DNA from: Pseudothauera rhizosphaerae
Lineage (GTDB): Bacteria; Pseudomonadota; Gammaproteobacteria; Burkholderiales; Rhodocyclaceae
Reading direction: 5' to 3'
Length of the DNA stretch: 64,000 nucleotides
Assembly: GCF_004801305.1 (NCBI RefSeq)
Contig: NZ_SSOD01000022.1
Coordinates: forward strand, 28,387 to 92,386
Position numbers and translations under genes: made by a program. Of the stretch, positions 57,110-63,957 are shown piece after piece. The notes beneath the pieces are model-generated. The model did not search any database. It saw nothing but the letters and a program-made list of their open reading frames with translations, and had not been told where the DNA came from. The first letter of the stretch is position 1. Every line of letters starts with the position of its first letter.

Positions 57110-57884
57110 GGTTGTCCTCGCGTCTGGGCGCGGATTGCGCCTTGATTCGGTCGTTCTTCAGGCTGCGGATGAAGGCGTGATCCCACTCGTGCTGCGTGCG
57201 CTGGTCTGCCCGGGTCAGCCAGTACGCGACAAACTCGACTCGCGCAGCATCGAACTCGGCGTTCCCTGGGATTGGCAGTCCGGCCTGATGGGCCAGCGTT
57301 GCGAATGTCGATGACGGTCGCCACTCCGAGTGCATCGGCACGCGATCTGCCGATGGCGGACCGGTCTCGCATGCGCGCGCGCTGGGGGAGGAAGGGGGAG
57401 GTTTACTCCTTTCCCTTCCCTTCCCTTCCCTTCCGTCCGTGAGTGCTCCGTGATCGCTCAATGAGTCATCAGCGAGTGCTCCGTGACAAACCGTCGAATC
57501 CGCGCCGGCATTGGTCTGTTCGTCCTGTCCGGCGGCGGAGGGAAGCGGCGCACCGCGCGGCGGCTCCGGGTAGCGGGACTTCGATGGACGGTTGATGACC
57601 TGGTGGTGCCAGCCGGTGACGAACCACCAGCGGCGGCTCTCGGCTTCGAACTCAATGAGCAATCCCTGGGTGATCAGCTCGCCGACTAGCTTCTCAACAT
57701 CTGAAGAGAGCAAATCGTCGGCCGGGAACACTTCGGCCTTCAGGGTCTTGTAAGCAACCGGATGCACGCCCCGGTCGTCACAGAAATTCCACATGCCAAT
57801 GAACAGCAGGCGTGCCATGGGCGACAGCTCCATGACCTGTTCAGCCGTCCAGAACTCGGGCTTGATGGTGCGGATGCGGGCCAC
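56979..57884 (-). CDS. Replication protein O-like (origin-binding winged helix)
   Basis: 301 aa from GTG with ggagg upstream. RIRTIKPEFWTAEQVMELSPMARLLF and KLVGELITQGLLIEFE form the winged-helix domain; the linker is Pro/Ser-rich, and the C-terminal part (residues ~175-230) may contact the loader. The phage origin is probably inside or near this gene. Confidence 0.75.
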   Translation of the reverse strand: MARIRTIKPEFWTAEQVMELSPMARLLFIGMWNFCDDRGVHPVAYKTLKAEVFPADDLLSSDVEKLVGELITQGLLIEFEAESRRWWFVTGWHHQVINRPSKSRYPEPPRGAPLPSAAGQDEQTNAGADSTVCHGALADDSLSDHGALTDGREGKGRERSKPPPSSPSARACETGPPSADRVPMHSEWRPSSTFATLAHQAGLPIPGNAEFDAARVEFVAYWLTRADQRTQHEWDHAFIRSLKNDRIKAQSAPRREDNHGKPQRRSAAEQRADTIAELTGCKRDDDDAAARTLQGEARVVG

Positions 57885-58258
57885 TACACAGCCTCCGCGA
57901 ACAGGTCTTGTCGATCCGCCGGCTGTCGCTGGCGAGCGAGGCGGATGAAATGCCCGTCCAGGCCGCACGCGCTCAGGATCTCGGTGTCGCGCTGGCCGTA
58001 GGCAATGAGCACGCTCGGTGCCCCGCTGTTGGCCTTCGCGCGGCTGCCGTCGGCATGGTGGAAGTGTCCGTTGTCCTCGATGGTGAAGTGGCGGTCGGCC
58101 GTGTTCCACGGCCGGCGGGCGAGAACGGGTGCGCATGGGTCCAGATCGAAACGGCCCAGCCTTGACAGGACATGCGGCGGCGTCAGCCACTCGTCGTTCT
58201 GCATGCGCGCGCTGTGGTGGGAGCCGATGCCGGACTTCCGATGTGTCAGTCCGTGCAT
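57884..58258 (-). pseudogene. Internally deleted phage Dam-like N6-adenine methyltransferase
   Basis: 124 aa. NDEWLTPPHVLSRLGRFDLDPCAP to FTIEDNG matches the N-terminal third of phage Dam (pfam05869-type); it then jumps to HHADGSRAKANSGAPSVLIAYG, the C-terminal third. The central ~60-70 residues with the catalytic NPPY/DPPY motif are missing, in frame. It cannot be an active methylase. The frame is open and coupled to the O-like gene, so a small product may still be made. Confidence 0.7.
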
Positions 58259-58794
58259 GCGCAGTCCTCCAGAGCAACATCCTCGGCGAACTCGAACAGT
58301 TCCCCCTGTCCGCCTTGCGCAAGCTCCAGCATCCGCGCGTAGCTGATGCGGTCGTTGCGGAACCGGTTGCCATCTCCCTTTCCATCGGCCGGCCTTTCCT
58401 GCGCAGCCCACCAGATGGCGCGCTCCGGCTGCTCGCGGATCAACGAGAACACCTGCGCGGCCGGCTTGAGGAAGCACAGATCGCAGTTGCCGTGCATGGT
58501 CTTACCGCCGATGTTCGGGAGCCGCAGGTCGAACGGCTGCTGCTTCCAGAACGTCGCCACATCGGCAGCAGAGATGCCGATCCGCGCCAGCGGTGCGAAG
58601 CGGTCATAGGGCTCCTTGTGCGGCAAATCCAGCGTTTCCGGCGCCTCCTTGCCAGTGTTGGCGAACAGAACGCGCACGTCGTTGGGTAGCTGGCCGCCGT
58701 GGGAATCCAGGATTTTCCGCAGCATCATCCCGGACGTGCGCCCACCGCTGAACGAGATGACGGCAGGGCCTTCTACGCGGCATGGGTCTGCCAT
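58246..58794 (-). pseudogene. Internally deleted PAPS-reductase-like PP-loop protein
   Basis: 182 aa. VISFSGGRTSGMMLRKIL is the PP-loop nucleotide site, and LFANTGKEAPETLD follows; then the family's middle (~80 residues) is absent and the sequence resumes at FAPLARIGISAADVATFW with GNCDLCFLK and WWAAQE. Usual family length is ~250-270. The deletion is in frame. It could be a compact variant, but probably is not catalytically complete. Confidence 0.65.
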
Positions 58795-58798
58795 CGCC

Positions 58799-58873
58799 CT
58801 ATTCCTCCTCGGGCGGCATGAGCCAAAGCAGCAGGTCGTGCAGCAGGCCGATCAGGAATTCGAGGACGATCAT
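58799..58873 (-). CDS. 24-residue membrane peptide
   Basis: MIVLEFLIGLLHDLLLWLMP ending EEE. ATGA overlap with the preceding gene and a ggggc site 5 bp upstream. Single hydrophobic helix; unknown. Confidence 0.45.
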   Translation of the reverse strand: MIVLEFLIGLLHDLLLWLMPPEEE

Positions 58874-59160
58874 GGCCGCCCCTTTCGTAATGCCCGCGCA
58901 TCGTCAGGCTCGGGCAAATTCTCATCATCGGAATCCACGGCCTTGGCCAGCAGATGGCGCATGTACTCACCCAGCGAGAGCCCCATCACCCGCGCCTTGC
59001 GCGCACCGAGGATGCGCAGCTCGTGCGGAATCCGCATCGAGAAGATGCCGTCCATCGGGATGTCGGTGGAGTCGGATGCGCGCCGCGACAGCCGCGGTTC
59101 GTCGTCGACAGGGGAAGGCTCGGGCGCGGCAGACTGCCGGCGCGTGAAGGGCCAGACCAT
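58870..59160 (-). CDS. Ribbon-helix-helix-like protein
   Basis: 96 aa. After a Pro/Ser-rich lead, MRIPHELRILGARKARVMGLSLGEYMRHLLAKA has the strand-helix-helix pattern of Arc/MetJ-type DNA-binding proteins. Possibly an early regulator. Confidence 0.55.
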   Translation of the reverse strand: MVWPFTRRQSAAPEPSPVDDEPRLSRRASDSTDIPMDGIFSMRIPHELRILGARKARVMGLSLGEYMRHLLAKAVDSDDENLPEPDDARALRKGRP

Positions 59161-59249
59161 CAGCGGCACTCCCGTACTGTAAAAGGCGGCCTCTCCAATG
59201 CAGATAGAATGGAAGTTCTCACGCAACCATCCCCAGCAAAGGAGAAGCC

Positions 59250-59531
59250 ATGAACGACTAGCAGAAGAAACCGACGACCATTGCCGATCTTGAGAAGCGA
59301 ATCGCAAGCCTCGTCGGGCAAACAGCAGCCTTGCAGGTACTGGTGATCGCACTCATCGAGGCACACCCCGATCCCGCCGAGATTGCGGCGCAGCTTCGTC
59401 GGCTGACCGAATTCGGGATTGCAAAACTGCTGCCCTCCGAAGGGTCTGACGCAATCGTTCAGGCATTCCAGGACGTAGTCGCGCTCGCCTGCGCCCGCGC
59501 AGACGAGAAATCGCGAGAGCCTGGTCGATGA
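59250..59531 (+). pseudogene. Small gene with amber codon at position 4
   Basis: A strong site (aaaggag) precedes ATG at 59250, but codon 4 is TAG (59259-59261). The frame then stays open for 90 codons: QKKPTTIADLEKRIASL, QVLVIALIEAHPDPAEIAAQL and so on, helical. Either a nonsense mutation, or translation restarts inside (a TTG at 59331 is possible). It opposes its neighbours and runs toward the cro-like gene. Confidence 0.55.
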
Positions 59532-59558
59532 TCTGGGCAATGGCTTCAAAGGAGCGCA

Positions 59559-59810
59559 TCAGGCGGGCTCCTGGGGGGCGGGAGACGGCTGTCGGTTGGA
59601 GAGATACGCCCAGTGCTCAGCAAGGTCGGGACGAAGGTCTTCGCAAGTCACTTGGCGGTTGGTCAGTGACTCGATTTCCGAGCACCGCTCAGATGGGACG
59701 AGCTTCTTCATCGCAGCCCACTCGGACACCGTCGTCGGAGTAACGCCGAGGCTCAATGCCAGCCTGGATGCCCGCCCACGCTCTTTGGAAAGGTAGGTTT
59801 TGAGGTTCAT
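59559..59810 (-). CDS. Cro-like repressor (YdaS/Cro family)
   Basis: 83 aa. MNLKTYLSKERGRASRLALSLGV with the helix-turn-helix RLALSLGVTPTTVSEWAAM is the YdaS/Cro pattern. Divergent from the cI-like gene across the three-operator region; first gene of the leftward early operon. Confidence 0.8.
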   Translation of the reverse strand: MNLKTYLSKERGRASRLALSLGVTPTTVSEWAAMKKLVPSERCSEIESLTNRQVTCEDLRPDLAEHWAYLSNRQPSPAPQEPA

Positions 59811-59816
59811 GGACGT

Positions 59817-59846
59817 ACTTTAGCCATTAGCTAACGCATCAGTCAA
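59817..59846 (-). promoter_or_regulatory. pR-like early promoter
   Basis: Minus strand TTGACT (59841-59846), 18-bp spacer, TAAAGT (59817-59822). One operator (59820-59834) overlaps the -10 and spacer. Drives cro and the replication genes. Confidence 0.65.
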
Positions 59847-59882
59847 GCCTTTGGCTAATTCACAATGTTAGCCATAAGCTAT
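59820..59882. promoter_or_regulatory. Three phage operators, 24 bp apart
   Basis: Consensus TTAGC-N5-GCTAA. Site 59820-59834 is a perfect inverted repeat; 59868-59882 reads TTAGC-N5-GCTAT; 59844-59858 is weaker (CAAGC-N5-GCTAA). Starts are exactly 24 bp apart. The same motif recurs at 61223 and 61248. A TATAAA box at 59880-59885 would give a nearly leaderless cI mRNA. Confidence 0.75.
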
Positions 59883-59893
59883 AAAAAGACCGA

Positions 59894-60367
59894 ATGAAGC
59901 TGATTGACGATATTCGCGCTGAAAACCTTGCCCGGCTGGCAGGCGAGCATGGGTCTGTAAAGAACTTGGCAGAGCACCTTCGCAAGTCAGAGTCCCAAGT
60001 AAGCCAGTGGATCAACCGCTCAACCAACTCTGGCACCGGAAAGCCAAGAACAATGCGATCCACAACCGCTCGCGCGATTGAGGAAGCGTGTGGCAAGGAA
60101 GTTGGATGGCTAGACCGTGATCAAGATCACGCGCCCATAGAAAATGCCGGCGACGTATCACCTTCGACAAATATTCATGGCGGCGGAGAGATGGAAAAAT
60201 CCAAAGCTGCGCCCACTGCAGCTAGATGGCCGTTTCTTGCAGTCGATGAGTCTGCCTACAACGCTCTCACGAACGAGGGGCGCGCTTGGGTGCAGGCGCG
60301 CATGACTTCGGCCATAGAAGAAGCTGCAGCAAGGTACGGCACGCTCTCCGAAAAACGGAAAGCGTGA
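59894..60367 (+). CDS. cI-like phage repressor without a peptidase domain
   Basis: 157 aa. N-terminal helix-turn-helix (SVKNLAEHLRKSESQVSQWINR) with GKPRTMRSTTARAIEEACGKEVGWLD matches phage CI repressors. The C-terminal half (AVDESAYNALTNEGRAWVQARM) is not the S24/LexA self-cleaving domain. No Shine-Dalgarno precedes the ATG, as for leaderless lambda cI. Sits beside the operator cluster. Confidence 0.75.
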   Translation: MKLIDDIRAENLARLAGEHGSVKNLAEHLRKSESQVSQWINRSTNSGTGKPRTMRSTTARAIEEACGKEVGWLDRDQDHAPIENAGDVSPSTNIHGGGEMEKSKAAPTAARWPFLAVDESAYNALTNEGRAWVQARMTSAIEEAAARYGTLSEKRKA

Positions 60368-60420
60368 CTCGGCCGCTGGCGAAGGTCTATCCATTCCCAA
60401 CCGAAAGGACAGGAGCAAGA

Positions 60421-61064
60421 TGAGCACGACGCTTTCGCCAATTCTGTCTGTTGCACGAGATATCCTTGCCGAAGCCAGGAAGCCGCTGCATGTGGATGAA
60501 ATTGCAGCCGAGGCTGTTCGCACGAACAGAAACCTTCAACTGTCCGCAGAAGATTTCTCCGCAAAGGTTGCCGCAGCTCTCTCGTCGAACCTGAGAACGA
60601 AGTCGCCGTCTTTTGGGAAGGTCAAGAACAAAACCGGCGGTCTGAAGCGCGGCGTGTATCGAGTTCGCCAGGGCCGGAGCAAGCTGGGCTTGCCGCCAGT
60701 TATCGTGGAGCAGACGACTCCGGTCAGCAGCAACTTCATTGGGAAGGCCGGCGAACACGCCGTAATGGCTGAACTGCTCTACCGCGGCTTCAACTCGTCG
60801 TTGATGGCTGTTGATGAAGGGGTCGACATCGTTGCGTCCAAGAACAACCAATATTTCCACATTCAGGTCAAAACGTCAGCGCTTGGCGCGAACGGGAAGT
60901 ACACCTTTTTCATCAAGAACTCGTCTTTCGATGCGAACAACGGCGGGAAGGTCTTCTACATACTGGTGATGCGCAGTCCAGATGGAGCCACGAAGTTTGC
61001 AGTCATTCCAAGCGTTCAGCTTTCGATCCGCGATCGAAGAGCGGGGCTGATGGCGGGCTCTTGA
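60421..61064 (+). CDS. HARE-HTH plus PD-(D/E)xK-like nuclease, candidate defence gene
   Basis: 214 aa. Residues ~5-75: HARE-HTH winged helix (SVARDILAEARKPLHVDEIAAEA, GLKRGVYRV). Residues ~105-175: restriction-endonuclease-like core with Glu in GKAGEHAVMAELLYRG, Asp in DEGVDIVA and the Q-x-K triad end in FHIQVKTS. aggag ribosome site; 53 bp after cI, so likely expressed in the lysogen. Probably restricts other phages; it could instead be a transcription-coupled factor. Confidence 0.7.
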
Positions 61065-61144
61065 ACGCCACCCAGGCTGAGCGCCGGGTCTACGATCAGT
61101 CGGCGCATCAGCCGCCCCCATAGCAAGTAGATCGTCTTCCACAT
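61016..61144 (-). CDS. Small basic protein (tentative)
   Basis: 42 aa: MWKTIYLLWGRLMRRLIV start with a perfect ggagg 5 bp before ATG. Overlaps the nuclease end on the other strand. The ribosome site is the only support. Confidence 0.3.
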   Translation of the reverse strand: MWKTIYLLWGRLMRRLIVDPALSLGGVQEPAISPALRSRIES

Positions 61145-61156
61145 CACATCCTCCCC

Positions 61157-61180
61157 AGCCCGCCCAGCGCGGGCTTTTTT
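61157..61180 (+). terminator. Intrinsic terminator of the cI-nuclease operon
   Basis: AGCCCGC-CCAGC-GCGGGCT followed by TTTTT (61176-61180). Separates the lysogenic operon from the repressor-controlled promoter 57 bp further on. Confidence 0.85.
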
Positions 61181-61222
61181 GCGCCCTCAGATCGGGGCGT
61201 GGGGGGATTATCGCATGAAAAA

Positions 61223-61262
61223 TTAGCTAATAGCTATTGACATTGCGTTAGCTTATGGCTAA
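61223..61262. promoter_or_regulatory. Two further repressor operators (OL-like)
   Basis: TTAGC-TAATA-GCTAT (61223-61237) and TTAGC-TTATG-GCTAA (61248-61262), starts 25 bp apart, the same motif as in the cI/cro gap. They cover the -35 and -10 of the promoter below. Confidence 0.8.
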
Positions 61263-61265
61263 ATT
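61237..61265 (+). promoter_or_regulatory. Repressor-controlled promoter of the long non-coding transcript
   Basis: TTGACA (61237-61242, perfect -35), 17-bp spacer, TAAATT (61260-61265). Points right; the start of transcription should be near 61272. It holds the place of lambda pL relative to cI. Confidence 0.75.
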
Positions 61266-61929
61266 TCACCTATCGCAGCACGCAACACCGCAGCGACCCG
61301 GCAGCCCAGGCGCGCAGAACCCCGGATAGAGCAGTACCGGCAAGTACGGTCAGCCGCCAAGACGTTCTGGGCAGAGTGAAGCGGCAGGTCTACGGAGAAG
61401 CCGCACGGGAGAACGCAACCGCAGCACCGAATACCGAAGCCCGGCGCATTGCCGGGTGGCAGCACCGATCTTTACCAGGCCAGCGCCAGAGCAGCGGCGC
61501 CCGCTACAACTCGGACGGATAGGCAGCGAGTCGCCGAACGGCGGCTGCGCTGCGCCCCCACAGACGCCAGCCGGGCACAACGAGGCAGGCAAGACGGCAC
61601 CGCCGGAGTCCGACGCAATGAGGCGGAGACGGGCCGGGGGATGTCGAGCATGCGCAAGCATGGCGCCCGCCGCGGTGGCGCTGGTAACCGCGAGAAGCCG
61701 GCGCGAAATGCCGGACGCCTGCTGCAGACATCGGTCGCCGCTGATCGTGACGCAGACCCCGGACGAGAGTAACCGGGACCGAATTTTCCGCGGTCGAATC
61801 AACTCCGGAATGCCAGCCAGGGACCGCTGACGGCTGGACGCCACGCACGTATCAAGTCGAGAACGCCCGGTCGCTGGAAAGCCGCGTGGGGAAGCAGGCG
61901 TGACTTACGCCGGATGGAGAGAATCCGGC

Positions 61930-62045
61930 CCAACATCAAAGCGGCGGGAGGAACGCGTCCTCGGCGTAGGGACCAACGCAGGCGCATAGAAGCTATCCGG
62001 CAGTAGCAGCGCCCGGTCTGGAAATCAGGCCCGCTTTGATGTTGG
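61930..62045 (+). ncRNA. Domain closed by a 15-bp perfect long-range helix
   Basis: CCAACATCAAAGCGG (61930-61944) pairs perfectly with CCGCTTTGATGTTGG (62031-62045). Enclosed are GAGGA/TCCTC, GGCGC/GCGCC and a GGTCTG/CAGGCC stem capped by GAAAT. A domain of the large RNA. Confidence 0.7.
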
Positions 62046-62165
62046 TGAGCGCTGCAGATGGGCGTCGATAGTGCGGTTCGCTGCCGCACGAACACACGGG
62101 GATTGCGACCTCTGGTCAATCGACCGCCAACACCCGAACCCCCTGCCGGGGCAGCAAGCAGGGGG

Positions 62166-62275
62166 AACAGCAGAGCGGCCGGGGTGTGATGGTTGCATTG
62201 CAGGTCACAGCGAAAGCTGACCGGAGAGGAGCTGCCGGGGGAACTGGTTCGATTCCAGTCGGACGCTCTGCTGTT
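62166..62275 (+). ncRNA. Domain closed by a 12-bp helix and containing a tRNA-like T arm
   Basis: AACAGCAGAGCG (62166-62177) pairs with CGCTCTGCTGTT (62264-62275). Just inside the 3' strand, ACTGG-TTCGATT-CCAGT (62243-62259) is a textbook T arm with the TTCGATT loop. A GAAA-capped hairpin (AGC-GAAA-GCT) lies in the middle. There is no D or anticodon arm, so it is tRNA-like rather than a tRNA. Confidence 0.65.
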
Positions 62276-62432
62276 GATCGTGTAGCCCAGGCGTCGACCG
62301 CGTGCTCTGACCGCATGGGCTTTGTGTAGGGTGTGCCGCCCGCTGGAACACGCGGCGAAGGCGAAGCGGATGCACTCAGACTCGCAAGGATTGCGGACGC
62401 CGGAACGGTGGCGTCGGAAGACCAGCGAGCAG

Positions 62433-62490
62433 GCCGGTGGAAGTCCGGCACGAATCCACAAGAGGGGCCAAGCCGGTGAAGTCCGCCGGC
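62433..62490 (+). repeat. Two related hairpins in the large RNA
   Basis: GCCGG-TGGAAGT-CCGGC (62433-62449) and GCCGG-TGAAGTCCG-CCGGC (62472-62490) share stem and loop start (GCCGGTGRAGTCCG), suggesting an internal duplication. Confidence 0.55.
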
Positions 62491-63314
62491 GGTAAAGGCA
62501 TGACGCTCGGGCAGTAGCTGCGGAAGGCAGCCGGGCAATAGGCGATGCAGGGATCTCGTCCGCTTCCGCTACCGCGCCCCGTTACCGCGAGCAGTGCCCG
62601 ATGAGAACCCCGGTCGCAGGCGACAGACCCTGCAGATGAACCCTGCGGCCGGCATTGGGTTGAGCAGCATCCAGAAGCGAGACGGTGGTTTGAACGGCGA
62701 AGCGTACCGCGGTGAGTAGCCCAGTATTGCCGCCGTCTCGGCTTGTGGGTGCAGCACTGAAAGTCGGGGAAGTGCGCGGAAGGGAACCCCTTCGATGGGG
62801 CCTGAGTTGAGAGCCAGAACGAGCCGTGAAAGCGGGGGACCTGGAGCCGCTGCAGGACAACTCTGCAACCAGCCGGGTAGCGTCCGGCCACCCACAGCCA
62901 TCAGGCCAGCCGGCCATCGGCCGCGCCCTCCCTGCACCAGCCCGCATCGGCTGGCTCCCCTTTCGAGGCTTCCATGTTCCTCCTGCTGATCCAGTTGGCG
63001 GCGATGCAACTCGCCCCGGCCACGCCGCCGCCTGCTAGGGTGGCCTCGCCCGCCCTCCCCGACGGCACTGCGCCGCCACCGCTACCGCATGCCAAGGGGG
63101 CATGCACGGGGCGATAGACGCAAGCCCGGTGTAGCGCCCCGACAGTGCGCAACCGGTTCCAACTGGCCCGATCCGCGACGACCTACCGGTGCGTCAGCAG
63201 AACACCGCGAACGGAGATGACGGCACCACGACGACACGAATGCGGCGCGCCTCTGCCACAAGCGGGGCTTTTGACGCGCACACGGCCGGAGAGCGTAACC
63301 GGCCGCTCCATCCT

Positions 63315-63391
63315 CCGTCTGTAGCGCAGTCCGGTAGCGCGCTCGCTTTGGGAGCGAGATGTCGGGGGTTCGAATCCATCCAGGCGGACCA
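63315..63391 (+). tRNA. tRNA-Pro (anticodon TGG)
   Basis: 77 nt with encoded CCA. Acceptor CCGTCTG/CAGGCGG pairs fully (with one G-U); D arm GCGC/GCGC; anticodon stem CTCGC/GCGAG with loop TTTGGGA gives TGG. The T arm GGGGG-TTCGAAT-CCATC has one G-A mismatch and one G-U, so it is slightly degenerate. Confidence 0.9.
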
Positions 63392-63396
63392 ATCAC

Positions 63397-63472
63397 GGGG
63401 CCATAGCTCAGATGGGAGAGCGCCTGCCCTGCAAGCAGGATGTCGCCGGTTCGATCCCGGCTGGCTCCACCA
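63397..63472 (+). tRNA. tRNA-Ala (anticodon TGC) with C33
   Basis: 76 nt with encoded CCA. Acceptor GGGGCCA/TGGCTCC includes the alanine identity pair G3-U70. Anticodon stem CCTGC/GCAGG with loop CCTGCAA: anticodon TGC, but position 33 is C where elongator tRNAs have U. Five bases separate it from tRNA-Pro, so both come from one transcript. Confidence 0.9.
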
Positions 63473-63496
63473 CTTCACCACCGAGGACCGCGCACC

Positions 63497-63919
63497 ATGA
63501 GCGAAACCACCACGACTATTCCTCCGACAATCGGCCAGCCGTGGCCCGAACAGGGTGGGATTTTCATCGGCAGCCGCCTGATCGATGGCCAGGTCCATCA
63601 CATCATCACGCCGGCCGGCATCGAGCACGACCGGCGGGCCGACTTCGACCAGATCGAAGCCGGCGGCGTCGAGTTCGGCGATATCAACGGCCACAGCGAC
63701 TGGCAGGTCGGCGAGCAGGAAGACCTGATGCTGGCCTGGGTCACGGCCCGCGAGCACTTCGTGCAGACCGGCGGTCTGGACAGCATCTACTGGTCGCGCT
63801 CGTTCCATCACGGCTGGCCGTGGGCTGTGGGTTTCGAGTACGGCTACGTGTACTACCGCTACCGGGACCTCGTGTTCCGCGTCCGCCCCTTCCGCAGCGT
63901 CATCGCTTCGTCGCTTTAA
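63497..63919 (+). CDS. DUF1566-like C-lectin-fold protein (possible DGR variable protein)
   Basis: 140 aa. IGQPWPEQGGIFIG start and the C-terminal YWSRSFHHGWPWAVGFEYG and FRVRPFRS blocks match the DUF1566/formylglycine-enzyme-like fold, where variable proteins carry YWSSxxxxxxAWxxxFxxG and RxRAVR. ATG lies 24 bp after tRNA-Ala, so it may share the transcript. No retroelement reverse transcriptase is in the window, which ends 81 bp later. Confidence 0.6.
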   Translation: MSETTTTIPPTIGQPWPEQGGIFIGSRLIDGQVHHIITPAGIEHDRRADFDQIEAGGVEFGDINGHSDWQVGEQEDLMLAWVTAREHFVQTGGLDSIYWSRSFHHGWPWAVGFEYGYVYYRYRDLVFRVRPFRSVIASSL

Positions 63920-63925
63920 CCCTTC

Positions 63926-63957
63926 GCGGGCGTAGCCCGCCGACGGCATATCCGTCG
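63926..63957. repeat. Two tandem hairpins after the DUF1566-like gene
   Basis: GCGGGC-GTA-GCCCGC (63926-63940) and CGACGG-CATAT-CCGTCG (63941-63957) follow the stop by 6 bp. No T run. Could be an mRNA 3' end, or the cruciform found after the variable repeat in diversity-generating retroelements. Confidence 0.5.

Larger units (their letters stand above)
61272..63314 (+). ncRNA. Large structured non-coding RNA, unrecognised family
   Basis: About 2 kb without a convincing protein gene. The plus strand has clearly more A than T in unpaired stretches, and dense hairpins: CCCGGC/GCCGGG at 61440-61456, GCGCC/GGCGC at 61483-61500, CATGC-GCAA-GCATG at 61649-61662, GTGCGG/CCGCAC at 62071-62089, CCCCCTGC/GCAGGGGG at 62139-62165, GACGCC/GGCGTC at 62396-62415, CGAGACGG/CCGTCTCG at 62678-62740, GCATGCC/GGCATGC at 63087-63105. 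Two long-range helices are listed separately. It starts at the repressor-controlled promoter and runs into tRNA-Pro, whose 5' processing would set its 3' end. Context recalls GOLLD/ROOL RNAs; identity is unproven, and it may be more than one RNA. Confidence 0.65.

Noticed and set aside
62166..62275. A complete extra tRNA gene
   Set aside because: Only a T arm is present; no 7-bp acceptor stem fits the T arm, and D and anticodon arms are missing.
62430..62500. Resemblance to a cobalamin riboswitch (CCGGTGAAGTCCG, CGGTAA)
   Set aside because: The B12 box and the rest of the fold are absent, and no cobalamin gene follows; it is better seen as two related hairpins of the large RNA.
61350..63009. 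Several open frames of 100-220 codons, mostly minus strand, in the non-coding region
   Set aside because: They overlap each other in different frames, have Arg/Ser/Pro/Cys-rich compositions typical of GC-rich shadow reading, no recognisable domain and no ribosome sites, and the DNA instead shows RNA pairing.
63315..63472. Suppressor tRNAs explaining the amber codon at 59259
   Set aside because: Anticodons are TGG and TGC; neither reads TAG, and no other gene here carries in-frame TAG.
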